From: Owenia fusiformis
Taxonomy: Eukaryota; Annelida; Polychaeta; Sabellida; Oweniidae
Direction of reading: 5' to 3'
DNA length: 64,000 nucleotides
Assembly (NCBI GenBank): GCA_903813345.2
Contig: CAIIXF020000009.1
Location: forward strand, 36,633,759 to 36,697,758
Every line of letters starts with the position of its first letter. Within the stretch, counting starts at the first letter, position 1. Shown here one piece after another: positions 1 to 12,800 of this stretch. Both the position numbers and the translations under genes were made by a program. The notes beneath the pieces are model-generated. The model made no database searches and was not told the DNA's origin. It saw only the letters and a program-made list of their open reading frames with translations.

Positions 1-34
1 ATTATATAAAGGTTAGTATCATTTAATGTAACAC

Positions 35-309
35 AGTACAGCAACAAGGATTGGCAACCATTATTCAAACTCGATACTCCGTTGCCTGCAGTGGAACAAT
101 TTAGTAAAGATATTTCTATAAGGTTCTCTCAACTATTTCGTTGAAAGATGGTCATTACGAGTATTTTGGTAGTATTTAAGCTTCCTCAGCAGTTCTAGTC
201 TTCAAAATATGAGTAATATTGTTACCAAATTGATCTACGCCAGGCAACAGAGTACTAGATAGTATTGAGTTTGAATAATGGCTTCCAATCCTCCTTGACA
301 GTACAGTAA
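35..309. mobile_element. MITE-like palindromic element
   Basis: About 60 bp near 35-95 reappear inverted near 240-309. Both arms share GGATTGG, CCATTATTCAAACTC and GTTGCCTG blocks, with a short loop between. The outer edges share CAGTACAG in direct orientation. No coding content is seen. This fits a non-autonomous DNA transposon in an upstream TRPA intron. The family is unknown. Confidence 0.6.
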
Positions 310-544
310 AACATGACATAAGTGTGAAACATGTTGCCATGGCAACATTGTTTTACATTGTATGAAGAAAGCAAAATGTCCAATCCCCAATATCCCCTGC
401 TAAATATATGTATATATTCCAATCCAAACTAGTGAAGCCAATTGTTGATAATGTGAAAATCTAGCTGTCAATTATACAAATTGTATAACATATAAAAAAA
501 CATCCCATGTTTTAGTTTTACCCGAATGGACTAAAAATTCATTT

Positions 545-675
545 TAATGTCACCGCCATAAGTATTGTAACTGTTATAGTCTCCAACTTTATTGTGGCAG
601 TAATTGGTGGTTGGTGTTCAGCGATGGTATAAAATGGCAAGTGGTGACATTTTACATGTTAATGCCTTATTTTAT
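545..675 (+). repeat. Dispersed repeat with TGTCACC/GGTGACAT ends, copy 1
   Basis: This block starts near TGTCACCGCC, passes through GTCTCCAACTTT and GGTTGGTGTTC, and ends at GTGGTGACATTTTACATGTTAATGCC. Related blocks lie at 19258-19420 and 35195-35345 (same strand) and 32786-32895 (opposite strand). The ends are imperfect inverted repeats, so a short non-autonomous element is likely. This copy ends just upstream of the first TRPA exon in the window. Confidence 0.6.
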
Positions 676-690
676 TGCAATCAAACATAG

Positions 691-813
691 CATGGAAAGA
701 TGACAGAACAAGATCTTCTTCAAGAGGATCCGTATCTGAGTGTCCTTGGGCCTTCTCTTACGGTCATCATGATCATATTCCTCATTAGAGAGCTCTTCAA
801 AGTGTATTCCCAG
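691..813 (+). CDS. TRPA exon a (S4 region)
   Basis: The acceptor is AACATAG and the donor CAG|GTGAGTG. The exon encodes a short leader and then VLGPSLTVIMIIFLIRELFK, aligning with the TRPA S4 and S4-S5 linker. The exact 3' splice site is the least certain of the set. An ATG at 700 is in frame but is probably internal. Confidence 0.8.
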
Positions 814-3800
814 GTGAGTGGGCTAGCCAATAGCATTAAAACATGCATTTAAACTACATTGTTGTGTTGTATTGTATGTGTATTGTATGTCAAAATTAAC
901 AACAACAGATCAACTTTGTTAGAATATTGACATCTGAGTATGTTTTTGCTTTTTAAATCTAGCTCAATATCTCATCTTCATTGCAGAAGTTACGTTACTT
1001 CACAGAACTGAGCAACTGGGTCAATTTAGAGTTGATCATCACCACATTCATATTCACCCAGCCCCTGAACCAGGCTCCTTGTCTTACCCAGTGGAGGGCT
1101 GGATACTTTGCTAACTTTGCAGCATGGGCAGGTCTCATACTCTACCTTCGGAGGTAAATATTCATAACCAGGGGTTTCATTAGCAGCAGGCAACAGCCGA
1201 TTTTCACCAGTTGTTTTCACAAATTCGCCGGTTGTATTTAGGATCTTTTAAACTTTTCCATGTTAGATTCATGATTTCCATTAATTTTGCCAGTTGTTTT
1301 CATTTATTTAGCCTGTTGTGAGAAATTCTTGTGAAACCCCTGCATGTACAGTAAAATCTTTTAGAATGGAATGCTTATGATATCTCTCAATTGTTCCTAT
1401 TGAGGTGTTCCAGTGGTAACAGTAGTGTTATACCTCTCATTATCCAAAGTACATTGTACTGGTATACAAACATGTGCCTTTGCCCAATGGAATCTTTTAT
1501 TTGAATATCCCATCTCCTAATAATCCTCTCTGTGCAATTTTCTATATTATAATGTAACCAAAATGCTCCATATATAGCGACATACATTAAGTTGAACATG
1601 TTTAAATGAAACCAGATTACAGTGATTAAGAATTTACTATACACGCTATTATATACAGAGATAAATAGATGGCAGTAGTCTTGGTCAGGTTTTGGGAGAG
1701 GAATGACAGATAATAAATGAGGATTTGAATTAGGGTGTTTGAATCGAATAATTGAATTAGAGTTTGAATGTTAATTTTAAGTGCTTGCAGATGAGATAAA
1801 CTTTGGGGAAGTGTTAGCCAAAACTGACCCCCATAGGCTGTACCAATGTTATTGTATTTTCAGGATAGATATGGTTGGCATCTATGTGATTATGTTCATA
1901 GCTGTGTTCAAAAGCTTACTGAAGGTGGTGGTAATATTCCTGATGTTCCTCATGGCATTCACCTCTGCCTTCTACATTCTACTAGCCAGACAGGTAATTC
2001 ACCTCTGCCTTCTACATTCTACTAGCTAGACAGGTAATTCACCTCTGCCTTCTACATTCTACAAGCCAGACAGGTAATTCACATCTGCCTCTTACATTCT
2101 ACTAGCCAGACAGGTAATTCACCTCTGCCTTCTACATTCTACTAGCCAGACAGGTAATTCACCTCTGCCTTCTACATTCTACTAGAGAGACAGGTAATTC
2201 ACATCTGCCTTCTACAATCTACTAGCTAGACAGGTAATTCACCTCTGCCTTCTACATTCTACTAGCCAGACAGGTAATTCACCTCTGCCTTCTACAATCT
2301 ACTAGCTAGACAGGTAATTCACCTCTGCCTTCTACAATCTACTAGCTAGACAGGTAATTCACCTCTGCCTTCTACATTCTACTAGCCAGACAGGTAATTC
2401 ACCTCTGCCTTCTACATTCTTCTAGCCAGACAGGTAATTCACCTCTGCCTTCTACATTCTACTAACCAGACAGGTAATTCACCTCTGCCTTCTACATTCT
2501 ACTAGCCAGACAGGTAATTGATCTCTGCCTTCTACATTCTTCTAGCCAGACAGGTAATTCACCTCTGCCTTCTACATTCTACTAACCAGACAGGTAATTC
2601 ACCTCTGCCTTCTACATTCTACCAGCCAGACAGGTAATTCACCTCTGCCTTCTACATTCTACTAGTGACAGGTAATTCACCTCTGCCATCTACATTCTAC
2701 CAGCCAGACAGGTAATTCACCTCTGCCTTCTACATTCTACTAGCCAGACAGGTAATTCACATCTGCCTTCTATATTCTACCAGCCAGACAGGTAATTCAC
2801 CTCTGCCTTCTACATTCTACTAGCCAGACAGGTAATTCACCTCTGCCTTCTACATTCTACTAGCCATAGAGGTAATTCACCTCTGCCTTCTACATTCTAC
2901 TAGCCAGACAGGTAATTCACCTCTGCCTTCTACATTCTACTAGCCAAACAGGTAATTCACCTCTGCCTTCTACATTCTACTAGCCAGACAGGTAATTCAC
3001 CTCTGCCTTCTACATTCTACTATTCAGACAGGTAATTCACCTCAGCCTTCTACATTCTGCTAGCCAGACAGGTAATTCACCTCTGCCTTCTACATTCTAC
3101 TATTCAGACAGGTAATTCACCTCAGCCTTCTACATTCTACTAGCCAGACAGGTAATTCACCTCTGCCTTCTACATTCTACTAGCCAGACAGGTAATTCAC
3201 CTCTGCCTTCTACATTCTACTATTCAGACAGGTAATTCACCTCAGCCTTCTACATTCTACTAGCCAGACAGGTAATTCACCTCTGCCTTCTACATTCTAC
3301 TATTCAGACAGGTAATTCACCTCAGCCTTCTACATTCTACTAGCCAGACAGGTAATTCACATCTGCCTTCTATATTCTACCAGCCAGACAGGTAATTCAC
3401 CTCTGCCTTCTACATTCTACTATTCAGACAGGTAATTCACCTCAGCCTTCTACATTCTACTAGCCAGACAGGTAATTCACTTCTGCCTTCTTCATTCTAC
3501 TAGCCAGACAGGTAATTCACCTCTGCCTTCTACATTCTACTAGCCAGACAGGTAATTCACCTCTGCCTTCTACATTCTACTAGGGACAGGTGATTCACCT
3601 CTGCCTTCTCCATTCTACTAGCCAGACATTAACTGAAATAAGTAAACCTGTTTTTCATTGCTATCTTATTGTATTTAGCGCGATTGTGATTTTTTGTAAA
3701 ACATATTTTATAAGAAAATAGAGCATTGACCTTTGTTATCTCAGAAATCACACTTGATGATATCATATACACAATAATCATAGGACAAAGATATGTGCAT

Positions 3801-6800
3801 GACTATATTTCTCCATCCGTCATCCGAATATTCATCTGTCCATACGTCTGCTTGTCCGTACGTCTCTGCAGGTTCATATTTTGTACACATGTGTCCTATT
3901 GGGGTATAAGTTCAGATTTTCAAAATGGCCACTTGTTTAAAAATGGTGGGCATTTTAGTGCCTTTTTTACAGTAATTTAGGAACAATACATAAAACTGTA
4001 ATAGCAATGTTTTTTATATGTAAAAAAAGTTATATAGGACATTAATAAAGCTAGAAATGTAGATATTTAAGAAACACATGGCACCTATCTTGAAAAATGG
4101 AGGTCTTTAGTTTACACGCTACTTTACGATTTTTGCTGTAAAGTAGTGGAGCGATTTTGTTCATATATTATATTTGAATACTCATAAGCATGGCACATTG
4201 TTTCATGACACTTTGGCTAGAAGGCGGCCATTTTGAAAATGGTTGCCATTTTTACGTGTGTTATGTTATAATTTTACTATAACTCAAAGGTAAACCAGAG
4301 CGATTTTGTTCATATTTGATATGCGAATACTCATAAGCATAGTACTTATGACACTTTGGCCACTAGGTGGCCATTTTGAAAAATGGCCACCATTTACAGG
4401 TACAAGTATATGATTTTTTTGGAAATTTTATGTGTGCCTTCTTTTAAGCATATTACACTTTCTTATGACAATTTGGCTACTGAACGATCATTTTGAATGT
4501 TATTTAAGATTTTTGCTATATCTAAGAAAGTAGTAGAAGGATTTTGTAAAAATGGCAGCCATGGCTGTTTGATGGGATTTGCTACGCTTTGGCATTTTTG
4601 TTATCTAGTTAACCTTTATAATGGTGGCATACTTAAGAGGGAGCAATACAGATATAAAACATATTTCAAGAGTGTATAGTGATAAAGGAATATTTTACTA
4701 CAAGTACATGTACATACTGTCAACTTCATTTGAAGAAGATATCATATTATCAGAAGGTGTGTTAAAGGTAAATGTATTGATTGGATATTTCAATCCAAGT
4801 GTTGCTGTTGTTATCTTTAACATGGCAAAATACAATGTGTCTCTTCAGAATGTCCTATTGGTAATAAACGAAACTTTTAATGGGAGGTTAAACAAATGAC
4901 CATATGTCGCACATTCATGGCTCACATGTCATACAAAAACATGAGTGGTTCCACCATTTTTAACAAACCGATCCCAAATAAAATGATGTTAAAGCTTTAC
5001 AGGTCAATAGGTCAATGATTGACCTATTGACTCCCTATTGGGAGTCAATGATAATTATCAACTAAATACATCAAGCTTCCATTCTTTTATCCAGGTCATA
5101 TAACTTCGGAAATTATTACAATACCATACAAAAAAATGCAAATGTTGAGAGAGCTTTCACACTCATTTAAAAAATGAATTTGTCCAATCCGTTACTGTAA
5201 ACTCTGTGCTATATGTAAAAGACACTTTAAATCAGTTTGAAATTTAAATATTACAAAAATAGACATGACATTTATACATCACGTATAGGATCTATTATGT
5301 TTTTAAAAATAAGCAATAACATATGATCTACATCATGTTCCATAAAATACCAAATTGCAAGTGTAGGCCTTACACAAGATATTTGCACTTAATGTCTATT
5401 TAATGTATTTGTAAATGTTCAACTTTTTAGAGTTGTATATCAACACAGCTAGAGAGCCATTTTTCTGTACAGTGAAAGCATCTATAAAGTTGTCACATTG
5501 AAGCACTTCCTTGTCGACACTCAGGTCTCTACTGTATAAAAGCAGCTTCTTGTTTCCGTCTGTTGCCTTTGCCAAGATGTGTCTGTACATATCAGTCAGA
5601 AGGTATTTTTCATAACGATATGAAAATAATTTTTCACCACAGTCACAGTTATGTTGTTTCTTATGTTTCAATACCCCAGTATCACTGTACACCTTTAGTT
5701 CATGATCACCATCATCATACACCACAATGTCTCCATTTATGTTGAACAAAACATCAATAGGATCCTTCAACTTATCCAGTCTCATCTTCTCTCTGCCATT
5801 CTGGTCTATGATAATGACAGCCTTAGCAGCATTTTCCACTATAGCGATGTCATTGTCCTCATTTACAGCAATATTGTGTATATCTCCAAATGTTTTAATG
5901 TCTCTCATGTGCTTGTAGTTTTTGTCATACAGACCAATTGTTGTAGTTGTTGCAATGAGGACTTCTTTTTTGTTGATTCTGGCAACAGATCTTGGTGGGC
6001 CAGTACATGTGATGTTAAGTTTATGATAACGTCGAGCATCAAATGCAGTGGCTACATCTTTGTTCCATTCAATTATGATAGTATCTTCGTTTGAAGCGAT
6101 TGCTATGTCATTTGCCCAACCTATTCCAGTATCGAAGCTACTCAACTCCTCTGCTTCTTGGACATCATGATGTATCTCATCAGGGAATAATGGCATAGGC
6201 GTGCCCCTTACTATGTCTTCTACATCCACAGAGATGCTATCCATATATTGTTGAAGCATCTGTGTGTCATTGGCAAATACGGTAATTTGCTGTGTAATTA
6301 GCTTATAAGGGCGCTGCCAATCGTTGGACTCCCATGCGGTAAATGTATCTATGAGTTTATTGCTCATTTTACTCAGTTGGACATCAGATGTATTTGTTTT
6401 TAAAGTTTCCAACAGTCTCCTTTCATTATTGAACCGAGATAATCGTCCCGACATATCGCTTGTTGTTGTTTCCAAAAGTTTCATTTGAAATGCATGATTC
6501 TTATGCAACTTTTGCAAGCAATTGTCTCTCTTTGCATCAATTTTGGCCTGGATTTTTTGAAAGTATGCGTGAACTGATTTTGCAGTTTCGTCATAGTTTT
6601 CCTTACATTCCTTCATCATGTTCTCAATGAATCTTACATAATCTGTAAGAGGACGCTTAAAGTTCGAATTACCTTGTTTTAAAACGTTGCCAATCTGATT
6701 ACGTATTTCTGTTGCTTTGTCTTTGACAGCAATGATTTTGTGATCCCTATGCTTTAAGAGAATACAGTTCCTACACACAGTTTCACCATCATTTTTACAG

Positions 6801-9800
6801 AAGAAAATAAGTTCTTCTTTTTTGTGATTTGGACAGTAATGCCTCACTATAGCTTTCCTGTGAAAACTGTCTGTCATTTCAGGGTCAGCTGCACACACAT
6901 CATTGGCATTAATATGTTCTATTTTGTGTTTCTCTGCATCTTGTATATTTTTATGCAACTTGAGGCACCTGTTACAATACGCTTGACGACATGTTTTACA
7001 GTTCCATCTGGCATTCTCCTTAGTGTCGCAGCTACTGCAAGGTACTCCCTTTAAAAGAGCATCAATCTTGATCAGCATATTTGCGATCCGTACATCCACT
7101 GGAAAACCTTGTACACCATTCACAGGAATCTCAGTCAGTTTATCACAGAGTGGGCACTGGAATTTATTGTTTGTTAATCTTCCTTCTACAAAGTCTTTGA
7201 GACATTTTCTGCAGAAACTGTGATGACAAGGCAGTATGATTGGATCCTTGAAATCATCAGTACATATGGTAACTGGTCAACTCGTACCCAAGACAACTCG
7301 TACCCAAGTCAAGTCGTACCCAAGACAACTCGTACCCAAGACAACTCGTACCCAAGTATATGTTTTGTTTTGAATCAAGTGTTGGGCTGGGAATGGGTAT
7401 AGATATACATATTATAATGGTTACATACAGTTCAGAATAGTTTGAGGTATGTAGAAGAGTTTTTGGAAGAAATCGATTGAAATTTGTGACCAATTCAAAC
7501 ATGACCGTGCTCTATTCGAATTTCTCAACCAATCAGAATGCAGCATAGCCAATATAGAACGTTCTCTAATTCTCCATAGATGCACGACCATGCTCTATTC
7601 AATCTGCAATTTGCATTGTTTTGAGTGACGTCACATCTCAGCTGCACATCTGGGGCTCTGTCCAGGGACAGCATGCGTATTCTTCCTTCATGCCCGTTCC
7701 ACAGACACGGCTTTTACTAATTTTTATGTTTGAATCGGAATAAATAATGATAGGCCATTCAATATGGTGAAATTCAGCACTCGTTGGACAGAATGTTAGT
7801 ACAAATGCACTCACCTTCGGTTCGTGCTTTGTACAACATTCTGTCCAACTCGTGCTGAATTTCACCATATTGAATGGCCTATCATTATTTATTCCTTAAA
7901 TATATTGGTCACAGATTCAGATGTTCAAGGGAAGAGATTTATGTTTATTCCACATATTCATAATCATTGTTCACAATATTAGTGGTATTTTTGTATGTTA
8001 ATGAGTGTTTGGAACAAGTATCAGATCTAATTCATCTTGAAATATGGTATTATCAAAAATATAAAGATTTTCAAAACTTGCGCCTATTTCTTATCTTTTT
8101 AGGATTTCATATTATCAGATTAAAGAATGATAATTCTAAGAAGTCACCTTCATAAAATTAAGCAATAAAAAATATTCTAAATAATATGAATATCAAATAT
8201 TATTTTGATACTTATTCATACATGATATAATACACTTTGCATGCATGTGTTCAAATATAATCCAATTAAGTTCAAAATGGAAAAGAAATAACAGATTAAA
8301 GTTTCCTTATTAATTTTATCTGAATGCACTAAGCTAAATTAATTGTTTGATTCATTTGTTGAAAAGTTACTGTTGTAATTATATTCATTTTTTATATATA
8401 TGTATTACAAAAAAAGTTGAGAACAAGCCCTTCAAAGCACTTCAAAGGTAATCCAAGTTAAAACAAAATACTTTAATTATGCTTAATCCATTGAGAAAAA
8501 ATGTCTCCTAAATTCAGAAAAAATATTGAGTCACATTATAACATTAAACATTTTGACACAGACTCAATTTGTTTTCTTATATGCACCCATAATACAGAAA
8601 ATAAACGTGGGTACGAGTTGTCTTGGGTACCAGTTGACTTGGGTACGAGTTGTCTTGGGTACAAGTTGTCTTGGGTACGAGTTGTCTTGGGTACGAGTTG
8701 ACTAGGAAGCGTACATATTATACAGTTGAGACAATCTTCTTTCAAACTCTGACTCAATGCTGCAAACATTTCTCTATTCGCCATGGTTGCTAAATATACT
8801 TTAGATCACATGACACTTATAAAGGGTTAATATACTCCAGACACTATCATTCAGGTACTTGACACATTTAAAGGTTGTCAGCTTATGTGTACATAAACTC
8901 CCCTAAAAAGTATTGAAACCATGAATAACTCATGCCTTCATATGTTTGATATTATGGGCAAAATCTGTAACTTTCTAATCTACATGCATTCAGTTTTGAA
9001 GACTTTAAATTTCTCTTCAACCTGGTCCTTGTCAATTTGGCAGGGGCTGACCGAGAACAATCTCTGGGAAATTTTTATGCTCATTGGAAATGGTGAGTTT
9101 AATGCTATATGTATGATCAAATATGTGTTTATTCAAGTGAATTTCAAATAAATGATTAAGAATCTAACTGCTGTGATTGCGCTTATTCTTCAGATCATTC
9201 TTATAAAATGTAATACATTGCCAATTTTGGACAACATTGTTCATGAAAAACGTATTATAGTGGTTGGTTAAAGTTTTATTTGCATAATAAATCATATAAA
9301 ACTACATTACCTGAAGTGGGCCTAAGCTGAAAGGATGGCCTCTAAAGAGAAAAACAACAGCATAAAGCATTTTTATTGGTTACCGCTAACCTTTGATTAA
9401 GTCACTTGAGATAATTCAACAGAGACACTTGTTCTAAATCGTGAAGATAATTCAACTTTGTTATTGGAACACCTCTGGAAATGGAACACCTCAACGTAGA
9501 ATGCATTTTCAAAGTCCCTTTTTTAAAAGCCATTGACTTAATGTTTAATGAACCTGTGAAAGTGGAATGCCTCCCTACTTGACCATTGACAACACCATTA
9601 TGAAAAATTAACCCGTAAAAGTGAAACATTGAACTTTCAAAAATTATTAGAATTTCCTAAATGACTACCATTTTTTGTTAAAAACATAATCATTGATAAT
9701 TCAAATATCATTGGATGGATTTGGTTCAAATTTTATACGCAGATGCCTAAGGGCTCTGTTCAAGGAAAATTTTTCAAGATGACTGCTGAAATTTGAAAAA

Positions 9801-12800
9801 GCCGCTATTTTTCGTAGAAAATGTAATCTGTGATTACTCAAGTACCAGTGAGCGGATTTTGGTTCAAATTATGCGTGCTGATGCCTAGGGACACAGTAGC
9901 TTTGTTCAAGAAAGAATTTTCAAGATAGCAGCTGAATTTCAAAATTGACGCCATTTTTCTTGAAAACAGAATCTTTGATAACTCAAATACAAGCCAAACA
10001 GGTAATTCACTTCTGCCTTCTACATTCCACTAGCCAGACAGGTGATTCACCTCTGCCTTCTACATTCTACTAGCCAGACAGGTGATTCACCTCTGCCTTC
10101 CACATTCTACTAGCCAGACAGGTAATTCACTCTGCCTTTTACATTCTACTAGCCAGACAGGTGATTCACTCTGCCTTCTACATTCTACTAGCCAGACAGG
10201 TAATTCACCTCAGCCTTCTACATTCTACTAGCCAGACAGGTAATTCACCTCTGCCTTCTACATTCTATTAGCCAGACAGGTAATTCACCTCTGCCTTCTA
10301 CATTCTACTAGCCAGACAGGTAATTCACCTCTGCCTTCTACATTCTACTAGCCAGACAGGTAATTCACCTCTGCCTTCTACATTCTACTAGCCAGACAGG
10401 TAATTCACCTCTGCCTTCTACATTCTACTAGCCAGACAGGTAATTCACCTCTGCCTTCTACATTCTACTAGCCAGACAGGTAATTCACCTCTGCCTTCTA
10501 CATTCTACTAGCCAGACAGGTGATTCACCTCTGCCTTCTACATTCTACTAGCCAGACATAAACTGAAACAAGTAAACATGTTTTTCATTGCTGTTTAATT
10601 GTATAGCGTATGATTATGATTTTTTTGTAAACATATCTTACAAGAAAATATAGCATTGACCTCTGTTATATCAGAAAAAAGACTTGATGATATCATATAC
10701 ACAATAATCATGGGAAAAACATATGTGCATGACTTTATTTTGGTGTATAACATATTGATAAGTTAGTTATGAAATAGATAATATTATCAATTCTGTAACC
10801 AGTCTCTATGACATATTCTACCTTTAATGTTATTATTAACACCTTAAGACATGCGTTAATGCAGTATATTATGTTTTGCTACATATACTAAGTTATGCTA
10901 TTATCTGTTATTGCCCTTTGATATTTATCCATTTATTGACTTACAGAAAGTTTAAGTAACTTTATGAGACCATCACAAATGTTATTTATTTCCTTATTGG
11001 TCTCATTGATTAAAAATTATTGTAAATATATTGTGTCCTGATATTGCAAAATTGACTATTAAACATTATGTCAAGAATAAATCACGTTCAAGTCGTAAAC
11101 ATTATTACAACAACCAGTTTAGAGAACACAAGTTTTAATGAACTTTTTCAGTTTTGTATGTATGTATTTTATGTGTGTATATATTTATTGCCTTTTACAT
11201 AAATGAGATACACAGAAACTTAAATAAAACTGGAAAAATCAATACTAGTAAGTATAAACAAAAATCCCAATATCTTTATACCGCTATGGAGAGATAAAAA
11301 TATTTCAACTTTATGACATCCATGTACCATTGGTGCAAATTTAAGACAATGTATCTCAGAATGTACATTGCTAATGGTCCTTAAATCTAGTACATGGATG
11401 TGAAGCCTCAGTCACGTTTACTATACGGCAGCTTTACTGCGGCTGAAGCTTCACAAAATCGATATAAAAAAGCTGCAATGTATTGGTTGTCCTTATAATG
11501 CTGCCTATTTCTCTCTATTTTGTTAAGCTACAGCCACAAAACTGTAACATTCCTTACATGATCTTCTCGTTGTAGAGTACCTTCACTGATGTTGGAAACA
11601 CAATAATGCGGGTGTTTGTCATGTCACTGGGGGAGATTGATTACTTGGATAACTTCGCCGATGCAAACCTTGCACCATTTGAAGCTGATGCAAACTTCTT
11701 GCTCATGGTGTTCCTCTTCCTAGTACCTATTGTATTGATGAATCTCATGGTATGTACTTAATACCTATTGTATTGATAATTTGTATGATGTGTGGCTAAT
11801 TTGTATGATGAGTGGCTATTGTATTGATGAATTATATGATATGTACTTAATACCTATTGTATTGATAATTTGTATGATGTGTGGCTATTGTATTGATGAA
11901 TTAGATGGTATGTACTTAATACCTATTGTATTGATAATTTGTATGATGTGTGTCTATTGTGTTGATGAATCTCATGGTATGTACTTAATACCTATTGTAT
12001 TGATAATTTGTTTGATGTGTGGCTATTGTGTTGATGAATCTCATGGTATGTACTTAATACCTATTGTATTGATAATTTGAATGATGTTTGGCTATTGTGT
12101 TGATGAATCTCATGGTATGTACTTAATACCTATTGTATTGATAATTTTTATGATGTGTGTCTATTGTGTTGATGAATCTCATGGTATGTACTTAATACCT
12201 ATTGTATTGATAATTTGAATGATGTTTGGCTATTGTGTTGATGTAAACTATATGATATGTACCTAATACCTATTGTATTGATGAATTATATGATTATATG
12301 AATCTCATGGTATGTACTTAATACCTATTGTATTGATAATTTGTATGACGTGTGGCTATTGTATTGATGAATTATATGATATGTACTGATAATTCATTTG
12401 AATGTGCCTTTTGTATTGATAAAGGACGATTCTCGGTTTGGAGAACAGTCTCCTGGGCTAATAATTTTTTTAATGAAAAATATAGAAGTATTACCCAAAT
12501 TAAACTATGGATATTCAAAAGAGGACATTTAAATCTACAAGATGTAAAAATAACAAATTGGTCTGAAGCAGGGATAACGCTCAATTAGACCGATTCAATA
12601 AAATACAAGTCTCGATTTGGGGAAAGGAGTTCATCAGTGTACTGCGCTAGTATTTTTTTGCGAAAAATCTAGAAATATTACCCAAATTAAATTATAACTA
12701 TTCAAAAGAGGACATTCAAATCTATATTATGTAAAAAAAATCAAATTTGTCCGAAGCAGGGATAATGCTCATTTAGATTGATGAACTTCGTTCTCCAAAC

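Noticed and set aside
5563-7054. Plus-strand ORFs inside the TRIM gene
   Set aside because: They are short antisense shadows with no conserved features; the minus-strand frame explains the sequence.
11781-12080. 99-codon ORF with repeating MYLIPIVLII
   Set aside because: It comes from the 69-bp array. The hydrophobic pattern echoes TRPA S6 because the repeat derives from that exon.
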